Source: Tubulanus polymorphus
Lineage: Eukaryota > Nemertea > Palaeonemertea > Tubulaniformes > Tubulanidae
Direction of reading: 5' to 3'
Assembly: GCF_964204645.1 (NCBI RefSeq)
Contig: NC_134031.1
Location: 18,721,307-18,785,306 of the forward strand
DNA: 64,000 nucleotides
Part shown: piece after piece, positions 52,101 to 60,575 of the stretch
How the letters are laid out: each line of letters begins with the position of its first letter
Position numbering within the stretch: the first letter of the stretch is position 1
Translations under genes and position numbers: made by a program
Notes under the pieces: model-generated
Told to the model about the DNA's origin: nothing
The model's input: only the letters and a program-made list of their open reading frames with translations
The model's database searches: none

Positions 52101-55100
52101 TTCTACCGTCGTTGAATCGTTGTTCCGTGTAAAATTCAGCGGCGAGATTCGTCTCGGCGATCGTTGATCGATGCCTGTCCGTCAAAAAAGATTTTAATTA
52201 AATTCTACCTATGAATAGATATCGATTGAGCGTGCGGTGCATCTATAGTTGTAAACATTACAGAAATTACAGTTTCTCGCAACCTGTGAATTCCTGAAGA
52301 ATAAAACACTTTGATGACTCATGATGGATCTCTCTTCGTGAGCATAACAGAATTATTGAAGGCCACGAGGCAATTTTAAAGGAATTCCATCGAGGTCGGA
52401 TCCAACGATGACTTCTGACCACAGTACCGTGATACAACTGAAAACTCCCGGTACCTTTCCAGCAAAAAAGACACTGAAAACCAATTATCCTGATCTCCAT
52501 TCCCCTGAAACTGTTGTAATCTTATAGCAGCCTTTTTGGGTGTTACATAAGTTACAGTAAATAAAAATTTTTCTCCAGATGCCTTGTGTTCAATACTATT
52601 CAACAGTTCAGACGGGCAATCCGCTAGGACATGGATAGGACAAATGGCACAAAGCAGGTGGAAACAATTTTCACTTCGCTTAACAATGGCATTGATAATT
52701 CGCCCGAATTTTTTCCAATTTAAGTTGCTGAATTGGAGTTTTCCTGAGGTGAGTTAAATAAAGCGAAAAACTTTGAATGAAATTATGCTACCACACGTAT
52801 GAAATGTCTTGGAAGATAAGAAACTGATATCTCTCAACAGTAAAACGTATCGATGAAGATTGTTTGGATGGTGCTGCCATCTACATTCAAGGACACAACA
52901 GTTCTAGCTAGCTGAGTGATGATATATACTCGTTGCAGTAACCACGGAATGTCGAGAAGTACGGGGATTTCAGTAAATATTGATATCTAATAAGACATCA
53001 GGCAACATACAGAATACACATTCAGACTACAGTAAAAAAACCGAGCACCCTAGAAATATATTCACAGCAGCGCCGAGCAAGAGAGTTATTATTAAAACTG
53101 TAAACGAAGAGAGACTACGTTACGTATAGAACTAACATGTTATCTTTACATTTAATACCAGTTTCAATGATTAAAAACGTTCTTCCAACCGTCATTGTCT
53201 CATACATACTCAATCCATATCCCTGATAACTATCCCTTCTCTCCGTCCCCTGCATCAAACTCAGCTTATGAAGTTTTCCTTTTTATATATACATAGTCTT
53301 CAACCTGAACTGCTTCTTTCGCCGTGCTGGGCCCTTTATCAAGTGGTCCACGTATCAGTCCCGACCTTTTTACTACCAGGCCTACCAACTACAACTTCTA
53401 TTTCACTATGTCCCCATCTGAACTTCATTAATAAATGCAACACCTTCCAAGTCATCCATAGAGCTCTAATTCAGAGTATACGCCCCTTCAAACTCTGTAT
53501 CAGTCACATGTCAACCCTCTCTACCTCCCTATCCCTATCTCTCTCATTCTCCTGTCACCCCTGCTGTCTATCTATCTCATTCTCCTGTCACCCCTGCTGT
53601 CTATCTCTCTCATTCTCCTGTCACCCCACCCCCTCTGCTCTCATTCTGTATCACTCTTCCAGGTGAACAGTTCACATCATTGTACAGCCCGATATAGTCA
53701 TTAGTAGTTGATCATGTTGAGTGTAGACGTCCAGACATTGAGGCTCCAGATAAATTGAAGTAAATCTGCAGCGTTGGCTCAGCTCGGCTCGAGCCGAGTC
53801 TTTATTGCCTGTTGCTCTGGGAACAAGTGGTTACACATCGTTCACTGTTTCCAATGAAATCAATCGATCATTTTTTGTCTATTTATCGGACGGTTAAACG
53901 GTTTCTATCATCGGTGATTCAACATGATTCTAGTCCGTTCACCGTACCTCTAGTCCATTCACAGTCTGTCCAGTCCGCTCACCATCTCTGTAGTCCCCTC
54001 TTCAATCAGTCAGCCCAGTCCCTGGGTTTAATTTAACTATATGTCAAGCTTCATCAAAGGATTTTAGCTTATAACAGTTAAAACATCAATTGCAAAACAT
54101 TTTTTGTGAAACTATATCCTGGATCCAGTGCCATAGTTGAGGGTTGATCTGGCTCTTGTAACGAAGTAACCTTTTCAACATCACTCGAAATTATGTGCTG
54201 AACCAGGCAGAGTTTATCACATTTTAGCAGACAGAAATACAGCGATATGTAATATTGCTGTGATGCAAACAGGTTCTACAGTATTTAGAGCGTAATAACA
54301 CTCACTCTACGCATCATTGCAATTCAACAGTTGTTTCGAATTATTCATTTTCACATCTACTCGCTACCCAGGAGAGAAGCAGAGTAGTACGAGACTCAGA
54401 GAGAGAGAGGAGTGGTTCAGTGGGACTGAAACATACACTCTACTGAGAATATTCATTCAGGAAAATTAATTTACGATTTGAACTGAACACAATGGATCAA
54501 CAAGCTGCAAATATACATCAAAATACCGGCAACCCTGGCGCGCAGAATATAGATAGCCCGTCTAAAAGGCAAGGCTGAATAATTTGACTACGAAATATCA
54601 AAATTGCGTCGTAAAAATTTAGATAGTTTGTAGTAAGTCTGTGAGTAATAATGCTCCCGTAAAACACTCCCTTCTCTCTCAGCCTAGAATCCAATTCCAC
54701 CGTTAGTTTATATTAAAAAAATTGAGAAAAACGACCAAAATTGACAACATTACGACGAAAGCTTCAATTTTGTAGTCGGAAAATAAATGCTGTAAATGTC
54801 GTAAAAACCGTGACGTTCTCATCAATATTATCGCTATCAATCTAAAGCTATCGACTCGGGTCTAATGGCAGCGCGGCATCAAATACCGATCTCTGAAACA
54901 TCGGTTTCCAGTTGGAATTCCAGAGTTTTATCTCCACTACATCTTTACGAACGAGCGATTCAAATTTCTCGAAGTTATCACTAAAATCTCGCTTGCCCGG
55001 TTCGACGATCATATTCTTTCATAAACCGGAAATTTCCATATTTCCACGAAATCCTAACGATAATGAACTCCGGCTAAATCAGTAGAGGCTTACGCTTACG

Positions 55101-55981
55101 ACCGAGCTCCTGAGCGCCGTGAAGTTCAAGGTCGTGTACAATTATGAGATGTGTTCGTTCAGTCAATAATGGATCATTAACAACTCGGTGAGCTGTGTAC
55201 AGATAAAATGAACATCGATTTTTCCATCCATCGCTGTAAGCTCGTTCGGAGGAGAACGTTTTATACCGGTGTTCGTCGAGTACTCGCTGTAGGTATTAAA
55301 TCACTATCTAACAGGGCATTACTACAACTACTATACCAACACTGCACCTCAGAGAAACTGAACATCTAAACCCCTGAGACACTGAACATCTAAACCCCGA
55401 AAAAACCAATATCCGCATATCCCGCAAAAACCCAACAGCTACACCTCAGGAAACCCAACAGCTACACCTCAGGAAACCCAACAGCTACACCTCAGGAAAC
55501 CCATCAGCTACACCTCAGGAAACCCAACAGCTATACCTCAGGAAACCCAACAGCTACATCTGGAAACCCAACAGCTACACCTCAGGAAACCCAACAGCTA
55601 CACCTCAGGAAACCCAACAGTGCCTTAAAAGTGCTTTTCTTCGCTTGTGTGAATTTTACTTAGGAAAAAGCACTGGGCTTTTTGTTCAATAAAGGCACAT
55701 AACAAGTGGCTCACTTTTTGCAATTTTGGTAATAACCCCGCACAAAATTGCTCTTTTGACTAGGATTGGATCGACCCTCGGAAAATCCTGGCCGTGGGCC
55801 TGAATAAAGATTTAAGACACCTTAGTCCCCGAAACAACTGACAATCGGACAACTACAGATTAACTCGATGCTTACCTTGCGTTAGATGGACCAACACTGG
55901 CGTCATCGTACGAACTACTCGACGTGATCGCCTCATCGGGAATCTCATGACTCTGCATGCCGAGCGCGGTCCTACATTGTG
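25057..55981 (-). CDS. DDR: Discoidin domain receptor tyrosine kinase (12 exons; 5' end missing)
   Basis: Collagen-activated receptor tyrosine kinase of the plasma membrane. Twelve exons join in one frame to 951 residues plus stop: 55981..55876, 43751..43610, 40082..39993, 35054..34907, 32352..31810, 31298..31137, 28756..28322, 27916..27585, 27271..27144, 26723..26520, 26001..25767, 25389..25057. Counting from the first visible residue: discoidin domain about 1-158, DS-like domain 162-343, Thr/Pro-rich stalk 344-420, membrane helix 421-447, long juxtamembrane region 448-634 and kinase 635-940. The kinase has [12 protein letters not shown] (K684), HRDLATRN (D790), DFG (D808) and the activation loop YSADYY (Y816, Y820, Y821). 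All catalytic residues are present, so it should be active. Seven or more juxtamembrane tyrosines include NVYAVP just before the kinase. The signal-peptide exon was not found. The kinase and DS-like domains resemble vertebrate DDR1 and DDR2 about equally, so orthology to one is not claimed. Confidence 0.95.
25390..25766 (-). other. DDR intron between the last two kinase exons
   Basis: 377 bp, GTAAGT donor, phase 0. Nothing else seen. Confidence 0.85.
25767..26001 (-). CDS. DDR: DDR exon 11: catalytic and activation loops
   Basis: It encodes the catalytic loop [18 protein letters not shown], the YSADYY activation motif and [17 protein letters not shown]. DDRs share the YxxxYY activation motif with Trk and insulin receptors. 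Confidence 0.96.
26002..26519 (-). other. DDR intron with a degenerate tandem repeat
   Basis: 518 bp. About 26150-26390 holds three or four loose units of roughly 75 bp sharing 'gactttctcattctcaatga' and 'attcagtaaaattatgatta'. Confidence 0.75.
26520..26723 (-). CDS. DDR: DDR exon 10: kinase alpha-C helix and hinge
   Basis: Encodes [20 protein letters not shown] and the hinge [13 protein letters not shown]. It ends in phase 2 (AAC|GTTAGT). DLNQFL after the hinge is characteristic of DDRs. Confidence 0.95.
26724..27143 (-). other. DDR intron with two family A copies
   Basis: About 420 bp, largely made of two adjoining family A inverted-repeat elements (about 26908-27005 and 27008-27123). Confidence 0.7.
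27144..27271 (-). CDS. DDR: DDR exon 9: end of glycine loop to VAVK
   Basis: 128 nt starting VHLAEAQ, the direct continuation of GEGQFGE in the exon before. It carries the DDR-specific insert between strands 2 and 3 and the catalytic lysine in VAVKML. Confidence 0.93.
27272..27584 (-). other. DDR intron between exons 8 and 9
   Basis: 313 bp; no other feature seen. Confidence 0.8.
27585..27916 (-). CDS. DDR: DDR exon 8: juxtamembrane region and start of kinase
   Basis: The tyrosine-rich cytoplasmic linker (DYHTD, RDYAIPD, SPYQKTP, PFYATSE, NVYAVPN), then [20 protein letters not shown]. The block around [18 protein letters not shown] resembles the juxtamembrane segment just before the kinase in vertebrate DDRs. 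Confidence 0.93.
27917..28321 (-). other. DDR intron with a retroposon 3'-tail fragment
   Basis: 405 bp. About 27995-28080 carries 'aaagcgctctgagcagcc' and 'gcgctatataa' followed by an ATT-rich tail, the kind of 3' end seen on many animal LINE and SINE elements. Confidence 0.7.
27995..28080 (+). mobile_element. LINE/SINE-type 3' tail fragment
   Basis: A short fragment with the AAAGCGCT...GCGCTATATAA signature and a TATTATTATT tail. The family assignment comes from recollection of this widespread motif, not a search. Confidence 0.45.
28322..28756 (-). CDS. DDR: DDR exon 7: stalk end, transmembrane helix and first juxtamembrane part
   Basis: 435 nt. A basic stretch (VRKKPKR) lies just outside the membrane. 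It is followed by the helix [20 protein letters not shown] and a stop-transfer cluster RSRRRK. The cytoplasmic part contains NMYNSIAM and NDIYHEL tyrosines and a proline stretch [10 protein letters not shown]. The donor is an unusual GTTCGT, but phase and flanking exon agree. Confidence 0.9.
28796..29057. mobile_element. Degenerate relative of the piggyBac-like hairpin MITE
   Basis: It shares with 38749-39031, in opposite orientation, the hairpin word TACACCGCACTGCGGTGTA, the end GCGTCTACACC...CTGAAAGGG and the block 'tgctggagataatttgaaaatt'. The flanking TTAA is not preserved on both sides, so it is an older copy. Confidence 0.65.
29050..29420. repeat. Degenerate tandem repeat (unit roughly 80-100 bp)
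   Basis: Four loose units sharing 'gatggctgccttcataaa' and 'ccctatgacatcatcaaat'. Confidence 0.6.
29931..29966. repeat. (ATTC)n microsatellite
   Basis: Nine uninterrupted ATTC units. Confidence 0.92.
30419..30537. repeat. 59-bp direct tandem duplication
   Basis: Two adjacent units, nearly identical, each containing 'gaaatctagtttctaggcag' and ending in an A-run. Confidence 0.88.
31137..31298 (-). CDS. DDR: DDR exon 6: Thr/Pro-rich extracellular stalk
   Basis: Encodes [20 protein letters not shown] and a short segment to FSAG. Low-complexity stalks between the DS-like domain and membrane are usual in DDRs. Two donors fit the phase (exon end 31137 or 31131); 31137 has the better -1 base. Confidence 0.82.
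31395..31530. mobile_element. Diverged copy of the GGCCCGGGCC palindrome element
   Basis: It shares with 60606-60747 a CCCGGG palindrome at its left end, then 'ttagagagc', 'gttcacacg', 'aaacaaagcgaagtg' and 'agttgcaattcaaa'. Its right palindrome is lost. Confidence 0.65.
31640..31800. repeat. Purine-rich (G/A) tract
   Basis: About 160 bp almost wholly G and A on the plus strand, ending just before a DDR splice donor. Confidence 0.85.
31810..32352 (-). CDS. DDR: DDR exon 5: DS-like domain
   Basis: The 543-nt exon encodes the second extracellular domain: [52 protein letters not shown] and [11 protein letters not shown]. These match the DDR DS-like domain line by line. N-glycosylation sequons (NDST, NFTS) are present. 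Confidence 0.95.
33543..33655. repeat. Family A inverted-repeat element
   Basis: It begins GGAACCAGTTCCACAGTTTC and ends CACAACTGTGGAAAGGGACC. Confidence 0.6.
34061..34138. repeat. (TA)n microsatellite
   Basis: About 39 uninterrupted TA units. Confidence 0.95.
34560..34880. repeat. A-rich degenerate tandem repeat
   Basis: Repeated 'attggaaaagatggaaaaaa' and 'ttttcagcgaaaaaaaa' units of about 50 bp. Confidence 0.7.
34907..35054 (-). CDS. DDR: DDR exon 4: end of discoidin domain
   Basis: 148 nt, phase 0 to 1. Encodes [27 protein letters not shown] and [11 protein letters not shown], the conserved discoidin C-terminal strand and cysteine. Confidence 0.95.
38749..39031. mobile_element. piggyBac-like MITE (TTAA target duplication)
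   Basis: A 283-bp element flanked on both sides by TTAA. Its ends are CCCTTTCAGTGCG and CAGCGCTGAAAGGG, an inverted repeat. TTAA duplication plus CCC/GGG ends is the piggyBac signature. It contains no transposase frame. Two copies of the perfect hairpin word TACACCGCA-N-TGCGGTGTA lie near the left end. Confidence 0.82.
39571..39855. repeat. Dispersed repeat with GGCGCGAAG and GGGGTTTCCCCCC core
   Basis: It contains 'gagcaccgaaggcgcgaagc', then a G-run and C-run hairpin, then 'gaaaatttttgaaatt', bounded by AAATCCGGAAAA at both ends. Similar cores are common dispersed repeats in marine invertebrate genomes, as I recall them. Confidence 0.5.
39993..40082 (-). CDS. DDR: DDR exon 3: discoidin domain middle
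   Basis: 90 nt (30 codons, phase 0). Encodes [20 protein letters not shown] and [10 protein letters not shown], corresponding to the W-I-x-x-x-N-R stretch of the DDR discoidin domain. Confidence 0.92.
40744..41072. mobile_element. Second TTAA-flanked piggyBac-like MITE
   Basis: 329 bp between TTAA duplications (40740-40743 and 41073-41076). Ends are CCCTTTACATCCG and CGGCCAGTAAAGGG. The inside is repetitive ('ttcacatttttcac') with no coding frame. The ends resemble, but are not identical to, those of 38749-39031. Confidence 0.8.
42139..42452. repeat. Pyrimidine-rich (C/T) tract
   Basis: About 310 bp almost entirely C and T on the plus strand. Open frames here are low-complexity artefacts. 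Confidence 0.9.
43180..43590. repeat. Inverted-repeat element with CCCAATTCTGGGTA arms
   Basis: 'gtgaaatatgcccaattctg' near 43256 is matched in reverse complement by 'cagaattgggtatatttcc' near 43511. 'actgtggcaag' lies near the left edge, with a related 'acagtggcaag' near the right edge in the same orientation. Probably a decayed MITE. Confidence 0.45.
43610..43751 (-). CDS. DDR: DDR exon 2: discoidin domain core
   Basis: 142 nt. Encodes [36 protein letters not shown] and RFGNGQ, the hallmark AWCP and L-x-I-D-L of DDR discoidin domains. Confidence 0.95.
43799..43995. repeat. Family B element, longer copy
   Basis: It begins near CCCAGTTTTACAATCGTGACT and ends near 'gggctacaactggcccctg', with internal 'aatgagcttt' and 'agactggtctcaaattgtaa'. 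Confidence 0.5.
46148..46204. repeat. Purine-rich (GA)n-like tract
   Basis: A G/A run just upstream of the 29-bp minisatellite. Confidence 0.85.
46355..47034. repeat. 29-bp minisatellite, about 23 copies
   Basis: Unit 'ctagtgactacacatgaatg' followed by 'tcgactaga', repeated with almost no change across 680 bp. The common variant is tagacta versus tacacta at the unit joint; one unit reads 'cataaatgtcaac'. Units are contiguous with no spacers, so this is not a CRISPR array. 29 is not a multiple of three, so no long frame persists. Confidence 0.96.
47261..47370. mobile_element. Family A MITE, best-preserved copy
   Basis: 110 bp. It begins GGATCCGGTCCCACAGTTGT and ends ACAACTGTGGAACTGGGTCC; about 20-30 bp of the two ends are inverted repeats (also 'gttaact'/'ttaactg'). 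The centre is 'gattagttcattttcgatgt'. No coding capacity. Confidence 0.75.
48011..48300. repeat. Tandem array of a unit of about 45 bp ending in family A sequence
   Basis: Six to seven units of 'aaacccacacaactgtggaa' followed by 'ctggatccagagtcaaatt'. The core GTGGAACTGGATCC is the family A terminus. Confidence 0.85.
49701..49942. repeat. 45-bp-unit tandem repeat (GGTGGCTCCACATGAACAGC)
   Basis: Four to five units containing 'ggtggctccacatgaacagc' and 'gagtgcagctccaag'. Because 45 is divisible by three, the repeat keeps an open frame (49757-50113), which is not a recognised protein. Confidence 0.85.
50540..50852. repeat. Purine-rich (GAGAGA/GATAGG) tract
   Basis: Over 300 bp of 'gagagaggagagataggaga' type sequence. 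Open frames across it on both strands are artefacts. Confidence 0.92.
52006..52072. repeat. Short duplication of a unit of about 33 bp
   Basis: Two units 'gaacccggatctcggggtcg' and 'gaaccggaatctcggggtcg'. Confidence 0.75.
52376..52757 (-). other. Unrecognised open reading frame in a DDR intron
   Basis: About 126 codons stay open on the minus strand, from just after a TAA to a TAA at about 52376. The translation includes [39 protein letters not shown] and [18 protein letters not shown]. It looks less random than most frames here (cysteine cluster, alternating hydrophobic residues), but I recognise no family. A nearby ATG frame (52880 downward) does not join it in phase. It may be a transposon or pseudogene remnant, or chance. 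Confidence 0.2.
53543..53630. repeat. Tandem repeat of about 33 bp (CTCTCATTCTCCTGTCACCC)
   Basis: Three consecutive units of 'catt ctcctgtcacccctg' with 'ctgtctatct' linkers. Confidence 0.8.
55427..55620. repeat. 22-bp tandem repeat (AACCCAACAGCTACACCTCAGG)
   Basis: Eight to nine units, one shortened ('ctacatctgg'). It sits about 260 bp downstream (in the DDR sense) of the first visible DDR exon. Looser related units precede it. Confidence 0.9.
55876..55981 (-). CDS. DDR: DDR exon 1 (first visible): start of discoidin domain
   Basis: 106 nt with a TTTTTACAG acceptor and GTAAGC donor. Encodes [20 protein letters not shown] and [14 protein letters not shown], matching the DDR opening C-x(3)-L-G-M...IPDE-IT-S-S. 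The acceptor is in phase 1, so a preceding exon with the signal peptide must exist to the right. Confidence 0.9.
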
Positions 55982-56115
55982 CTGTAAAAACAGAATAGAA
56001 TAAACAATATCTAAAACTTGAAGAAGATGAAGAATATTAAACGGATATTACAATAAAACAGGTATTTTCTATCAGTTAATGGTATTATAGATTTGGTACA
56101 GGACTTTGGTACAGG

Positions 56116-56263
56116 GCAGCTGGGCTCATGTTAGGGATAATGGGCAGCTGGGCTCGTGTCAGAAATGCCAGGCTGCTGGGCTTGTGTCAGAAATGCCGGG
56201 CTGCTGGGCTTGTGTCAGAAATGCCGGGCTGCTGGGCTCGTGTCAGAGATGGCAGGCTGTCTG
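56116..56263. repeat. 28-bp tandem repeat (GCTGCTGGGCTTGTGTCAGA)
   Basis: About five units of 'gctgctgggcttgtgtcaga' plus 'aatgccgg', with early degenerate units 'gggcagctgggctc'. Confidence 0.88.
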
Positions 56264-58478
56264 GATCATTGAATATGTCATGATGTTTAATTGCACACAT
56301 CTTCCTGTCCTGTGACTCACATTAACTGCTCAGGTGAGAGTAGAGAGGAGCGGACTGATAGCGCCGAGGAACAAAAGACATCCGGATAAATGAGGAATGT
56401 ATCTAATTAATCAAATGAAACGCAAGATGTGTGAGTTCGCCATGTGTATATAAACAAGGCTAATAGAACATAACGGAACTGCATGCGACATTGAGTCACA
56501 ACGAGAACGAGTCTTCCTCGTCAGTGTCTGCCTCATACATGTCCTCCTCGTCAGTATCTGTCTCCTGCGTGACGATACACCCGTTTGACATATGCCTCCG
56601 TTCTCAAATTTCAACGTTTTGCTAATTGTGTTTCGTTCATGTGTCATTTGATTTCCGGTGATTGTTTTCCGGTGAGGTGGACAATAGAACGATACAGTTA
56701 CTCTCTCTCCTCTCTCTCTCTTCTCTCTCCCTCCTGTCTCTCTCCCAGTCACGCTATATCATTGATCTTCCTCCATCGCATCAGAGTTCATGAACTGAAC
56801 ATCACGAACTGTTCATGACTCTAACTTTTAAAATGCTTTACAGGGAATATTTCACCTAGTCCGATGAGTGTTTGAGAGGGGGTTGAGAATTTGCCGGCTT
56901 GCCCCCTTTTATTTCATCAAAATGGTTGATACTGCTCATACTATGAATACTCATAATTTACTCCCAAAAAAAATACTCAGTGGCAAATCTTAACAGCATC
57001 CAGAAGTTCAGTAAAATGTATCCATATTTAAAGCGTTGACCGAAAGCATTGATTTACTGTGCATTGATCCTTCATAAGCAAAGAAACTAGTTCACTTTTT
57101 TTCATTTATTTCGCAACACCTTATAGTTCATCGCTATAAATAGACCGAGGCACATTTAGAAATCAGCGAACTCTTGTCTAAATCAATTACAATTAACAAC
57201 ATCTAACAAACGCATCCGAACGTAAACAACTCTTTAGATTAACTGTGTCTCCGAGTAGGTTGGTAACCTTTAAAACTAGACCTTCAATTTATCGGGTTTT
57301 ATCCTGTTGATTACGCTATGATAACATTTTCAGGCCATTCAGACGATAAAAACGCGATAAAAAATCTCACATCCAGCGGCTCCAAAAACAACTACTGCGG
57401 CCTTGTTTGTAAATGTTTGATAAATGTTGTACTATTATTTCAAAAGGCGCTACAGTAATAGATCTGATTCCGCAGTGGAGATGTTGATAAATATTTGAAC
57501 ATATTGTACCCAGTGATCGTAGCTCAGATACTTAACTTTTATGAAAGCAACGGAAATTGTAAATCGCTTAAAAAACAAAACGAAGACTTTATCTTAACGA
57601 GTTCTGGACCCAGTTCTTGTCTCGAGGCCAGAAACATTTAGAAATGTGAACCGGATCCGAAATTTTCAATTATGTTTTTTCATCTAACTAACAAATTCTG
57701 TAATTTGGGACCGGTCATCCAATTCATATCGGTACTTTGATTTCTGATTTCTAAACAAAGAGAATGGACTAATCTAACTCACAAGGGTTATTCAGCGAAC
57801 GAATTTGGACCTGTAGCCCTAGTTTATCCACAAGTTTCACTTCCATAGATCGGAGTTACATTTGACTCTCTGCAAGTTTGAAGTTCATTTCTTAATATCA
57901 GTCTCAGGTTTTACAAAGATTTCTTCATCGTTTAAGTTTCAGTTAATTTCAAGTGATTATATGAGTGAATCCTTGTCACCGTGCCGGGACTGGATCCCGA
58001 GCGTTCAAACTGTTCTAAACCTCTTTCATTTCATCATTCATAATTAATCGATTTATTATTTTTTTTTGTGCTACAGCTCCGCCCGGCGATCGGGATGATT
58101 ATCTTATCTGAAATTCCATTCATCAGAAACGGCGTCGTCAACGATTACAGCACCGTCGCCATTGACAACGCGAATAACACAACATCTTTACTTCAACATA
58201 TTTTTGTCAACATCATGTTTTCGTTTCGGGAATTACTTGATGAACAGTGCAGAGTATTTCTCAACATGACATTTTTCCATCAAAAACAGATCTATCAAAC
58301 TCTAAGTTTGAGACCGAAAATTCTCTAGTTGAAAAAGCTAAAGCTATAAGAGATTACTAAGCATTATTAAAGCTGAAACCTAAGACATATATTCCACATA
58401 ATGACTCACAGGAGATACTGAACTGAAGTCTCTATTTTACTTTTCTAATTCTAATATATTCTCAGTATTTTATCATAA

Positions 58479-58826
58479 GGGATCATTCATTTATTACGTA
58501 CGCATAAAATTTGAATTTTTCAACCCCCCTCCACCTCTGTACGCAAAATCGGCCATTTTTTCATATACATTAAGCATTACAGTACGCAATTGCACTGACC
58601 CCTCCCCCCTCCCCTAATGATTTGATTTGATTTGATTTGAACACTTTATTTTTCAAATATAATTTACAGCATAGTGTACAAAGCATAATACAAAATACAG
58701 TAAATTAGACCTGGAGGGGCCTGTAGAAACTAAGGAATAGTTTGTATAAAACAGGTTCCTCAAAAGAGAAAAGAAAAAAAGGAAAAAAAGAAGAGAAAAA
58801 TGCGTACGTAATAAATGAATGATCCC
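58479..58826. mobile_element. 348-bp TIR element (PIF/Harbinger-like MITE) with 26-bp perfect ends
   Basis: The left end 58479-58504 (GGGATCATTCATTTATTACG...) and right end 58801-58826 are exact reverse complements over 26 bp. TAA flanks both sides, consistent with a three-base target duplication as in PIF/Harbinger elements. The inside holds no transposase; a (TGATT)n-type tail at about 58617-58641 suggests a nested retroposon fragment. Confidence 0.85.
58617..58800. mobile_element. Possible nested retroposon fragment inside the TIR element
   Basis: It begins with ATTTG pentamer repeats, then 'acactttatttttcaaatat' and ends in a purine-rich run. Pentamer tails are usual at LINE 3' ends. The family is unknown. 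Confidence 0.35.
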
Positions 58827-60575
58827 TAAATAACCTTAGAGTAATCAGACTGATTACTCAAGGAATAACATACATTAAACAATTATGACACACTAGGCTG
58901 GGAAGAATGAAGAGTCCAAAACCTATCCTTGGGCTAGTTAAATGTTTCGACTATATCCTCCATATATTCATCTTCATATGTCATCCTCAAAATCCAGTAT
59001 TCCTGAAGATCAGTAGAAATGTCGAATAAACTACTAAACATTTCAGACTCTTTTTTTTCTCATTGTCGGATGTCATATAAATTTTGCTTTGAACTTTATC
59101 TTTATTGTCCGTGTGACTGTGACTGGCAAGAGAAATAATTATACACGTGTATGTTCAAATACACGTTAGCGGCATCATCAGAACACAACGACCTACACGT
59201 TTCTGAAAATACTATCGATTTCCCTGTTGCGCTCCACCCACTGTATTTTCGGTGTGTCATAAGTATGATATAATCAAAATCAATTAGCGTGGGTAATTTC
59301 AAGCGTAAACATATCCGAAAACTCTCTCTCTCTCATCAAAGAGTTACCTTTACCATTTCTGAATATACAAACATACAAACAATGACTCGCGCGACGCTGC
59401 AGAAACTGAAAGTTCGACATTATTTCAGTATAAACACTGGCGGCAATAATACTCAACTACGTACACTGACTTCGCCTTTTATTCGTCTGCGAATATTTAT
59501 TCATCCGAATTCGATTCAGAAATGTCAAGTGATTCTTAAAAACCAGCACCCAAACATAAACATTAATCGCTGATAGGTTTTTTTTGTCTCTTTCTAATGG
59601 CCGTATACACGAAGCAAATATTTATAATCGCGATTCATAAGATAGACTGCTGTACTCGAAAACCCACTCGGGTCAGCAATCTGTGAGACTTTGAGTGATG
59701 TAAGTATTGCAGCTAATAACATGAAACAACAGATCTTCAGATCAGACATGACCTGTCTATGTAATATACTGTAAGAGCCAGGGTAGAGAAGACTCTAGGC
59801 TTCAATAAGTTTTTATTAGTATTGTTTGTTTGTATTGTGATGAGTCAATGGAAACAGCCCCCAGTACTCTCCACATACAAGGCGTCTAAAAAACCACCAA
59901 CGAGGTTCCGATTTCTTCAAGCCGTTAGAAAATAGAAGAAATCAAAACTGATCTTACGGTTTTTTAGGTATAAATTAGTTTAGAGTTTGGACTTGTTTAT
60001 GATACGTATGGAGATGCGTCTAAACTGAACCTCTTCTGAACAAAGCTCTATATATATATATATCCTCAGCAAATTCCCGTAGAAAAAATTCAGACCATAA
60101 ATAAGCAATTAATCTATTTTTCAATTCACTTGAGCGGTAGCGTCGTCGCTATTCGGGGTTGTATTGTCGGAGTAGGTGTTTCAATACGGGCTTTCACATA
60201 CGCAATCACGCTGTACAGAATTTAAAAAAGAGAATTCTTTCTATAGAGGTTTCAAACAAACACGGATTTCTTTCTTTATCAGACGGTTTATAAACAGTTC
60301 GCGTTACGTTTACAACGAAACCCTTGTTTCTAGTTTCTATATCTGGTAATTTTTTTTCCGCAACCGAGAAGTCTCGATAAATTATGCACTAGTTTAAACC
60401 GCTTTGAAAAAGCCACTCGTTACAGCAACCGACCGAACGCAGGACTATGAAAACCAGGATTGAACTGATTGTAGAATTAGATCATCGAATCTAAGAGCCT
60501 AGAATCAGCCCTCACAATCATTCACTATTTATTCACCATTCTCGTGTGGACCATCGGTTGTTGGAAGTGTGCTGA

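Larger units (their letters stand above)
43752..55875 (-). other. Largest DDR intron (12.1 kb) with minisatellites
   Basis: It carries the 29-bp minisatellite (46355-47034), family A (47261-47370), the 45-bp array (48011-48300 and 49701-49942), a purine tract (50540-50852), two short duplications (52006-52072, 53543-53630) and a 22-bp array (55427-55620). One unexplained minus-strand open stretch lies at 52376-52757. No other gene recognised. Confidence 0.75.

Noticed and set aside
58068-58328. Plus-strand exon after a TGCTACAG acceptor-like site
   Set aside because: The translation (NGVVNDYSTVAIDNANNTTS) is suggestive, but there is no matching donor, partner exon or known family.
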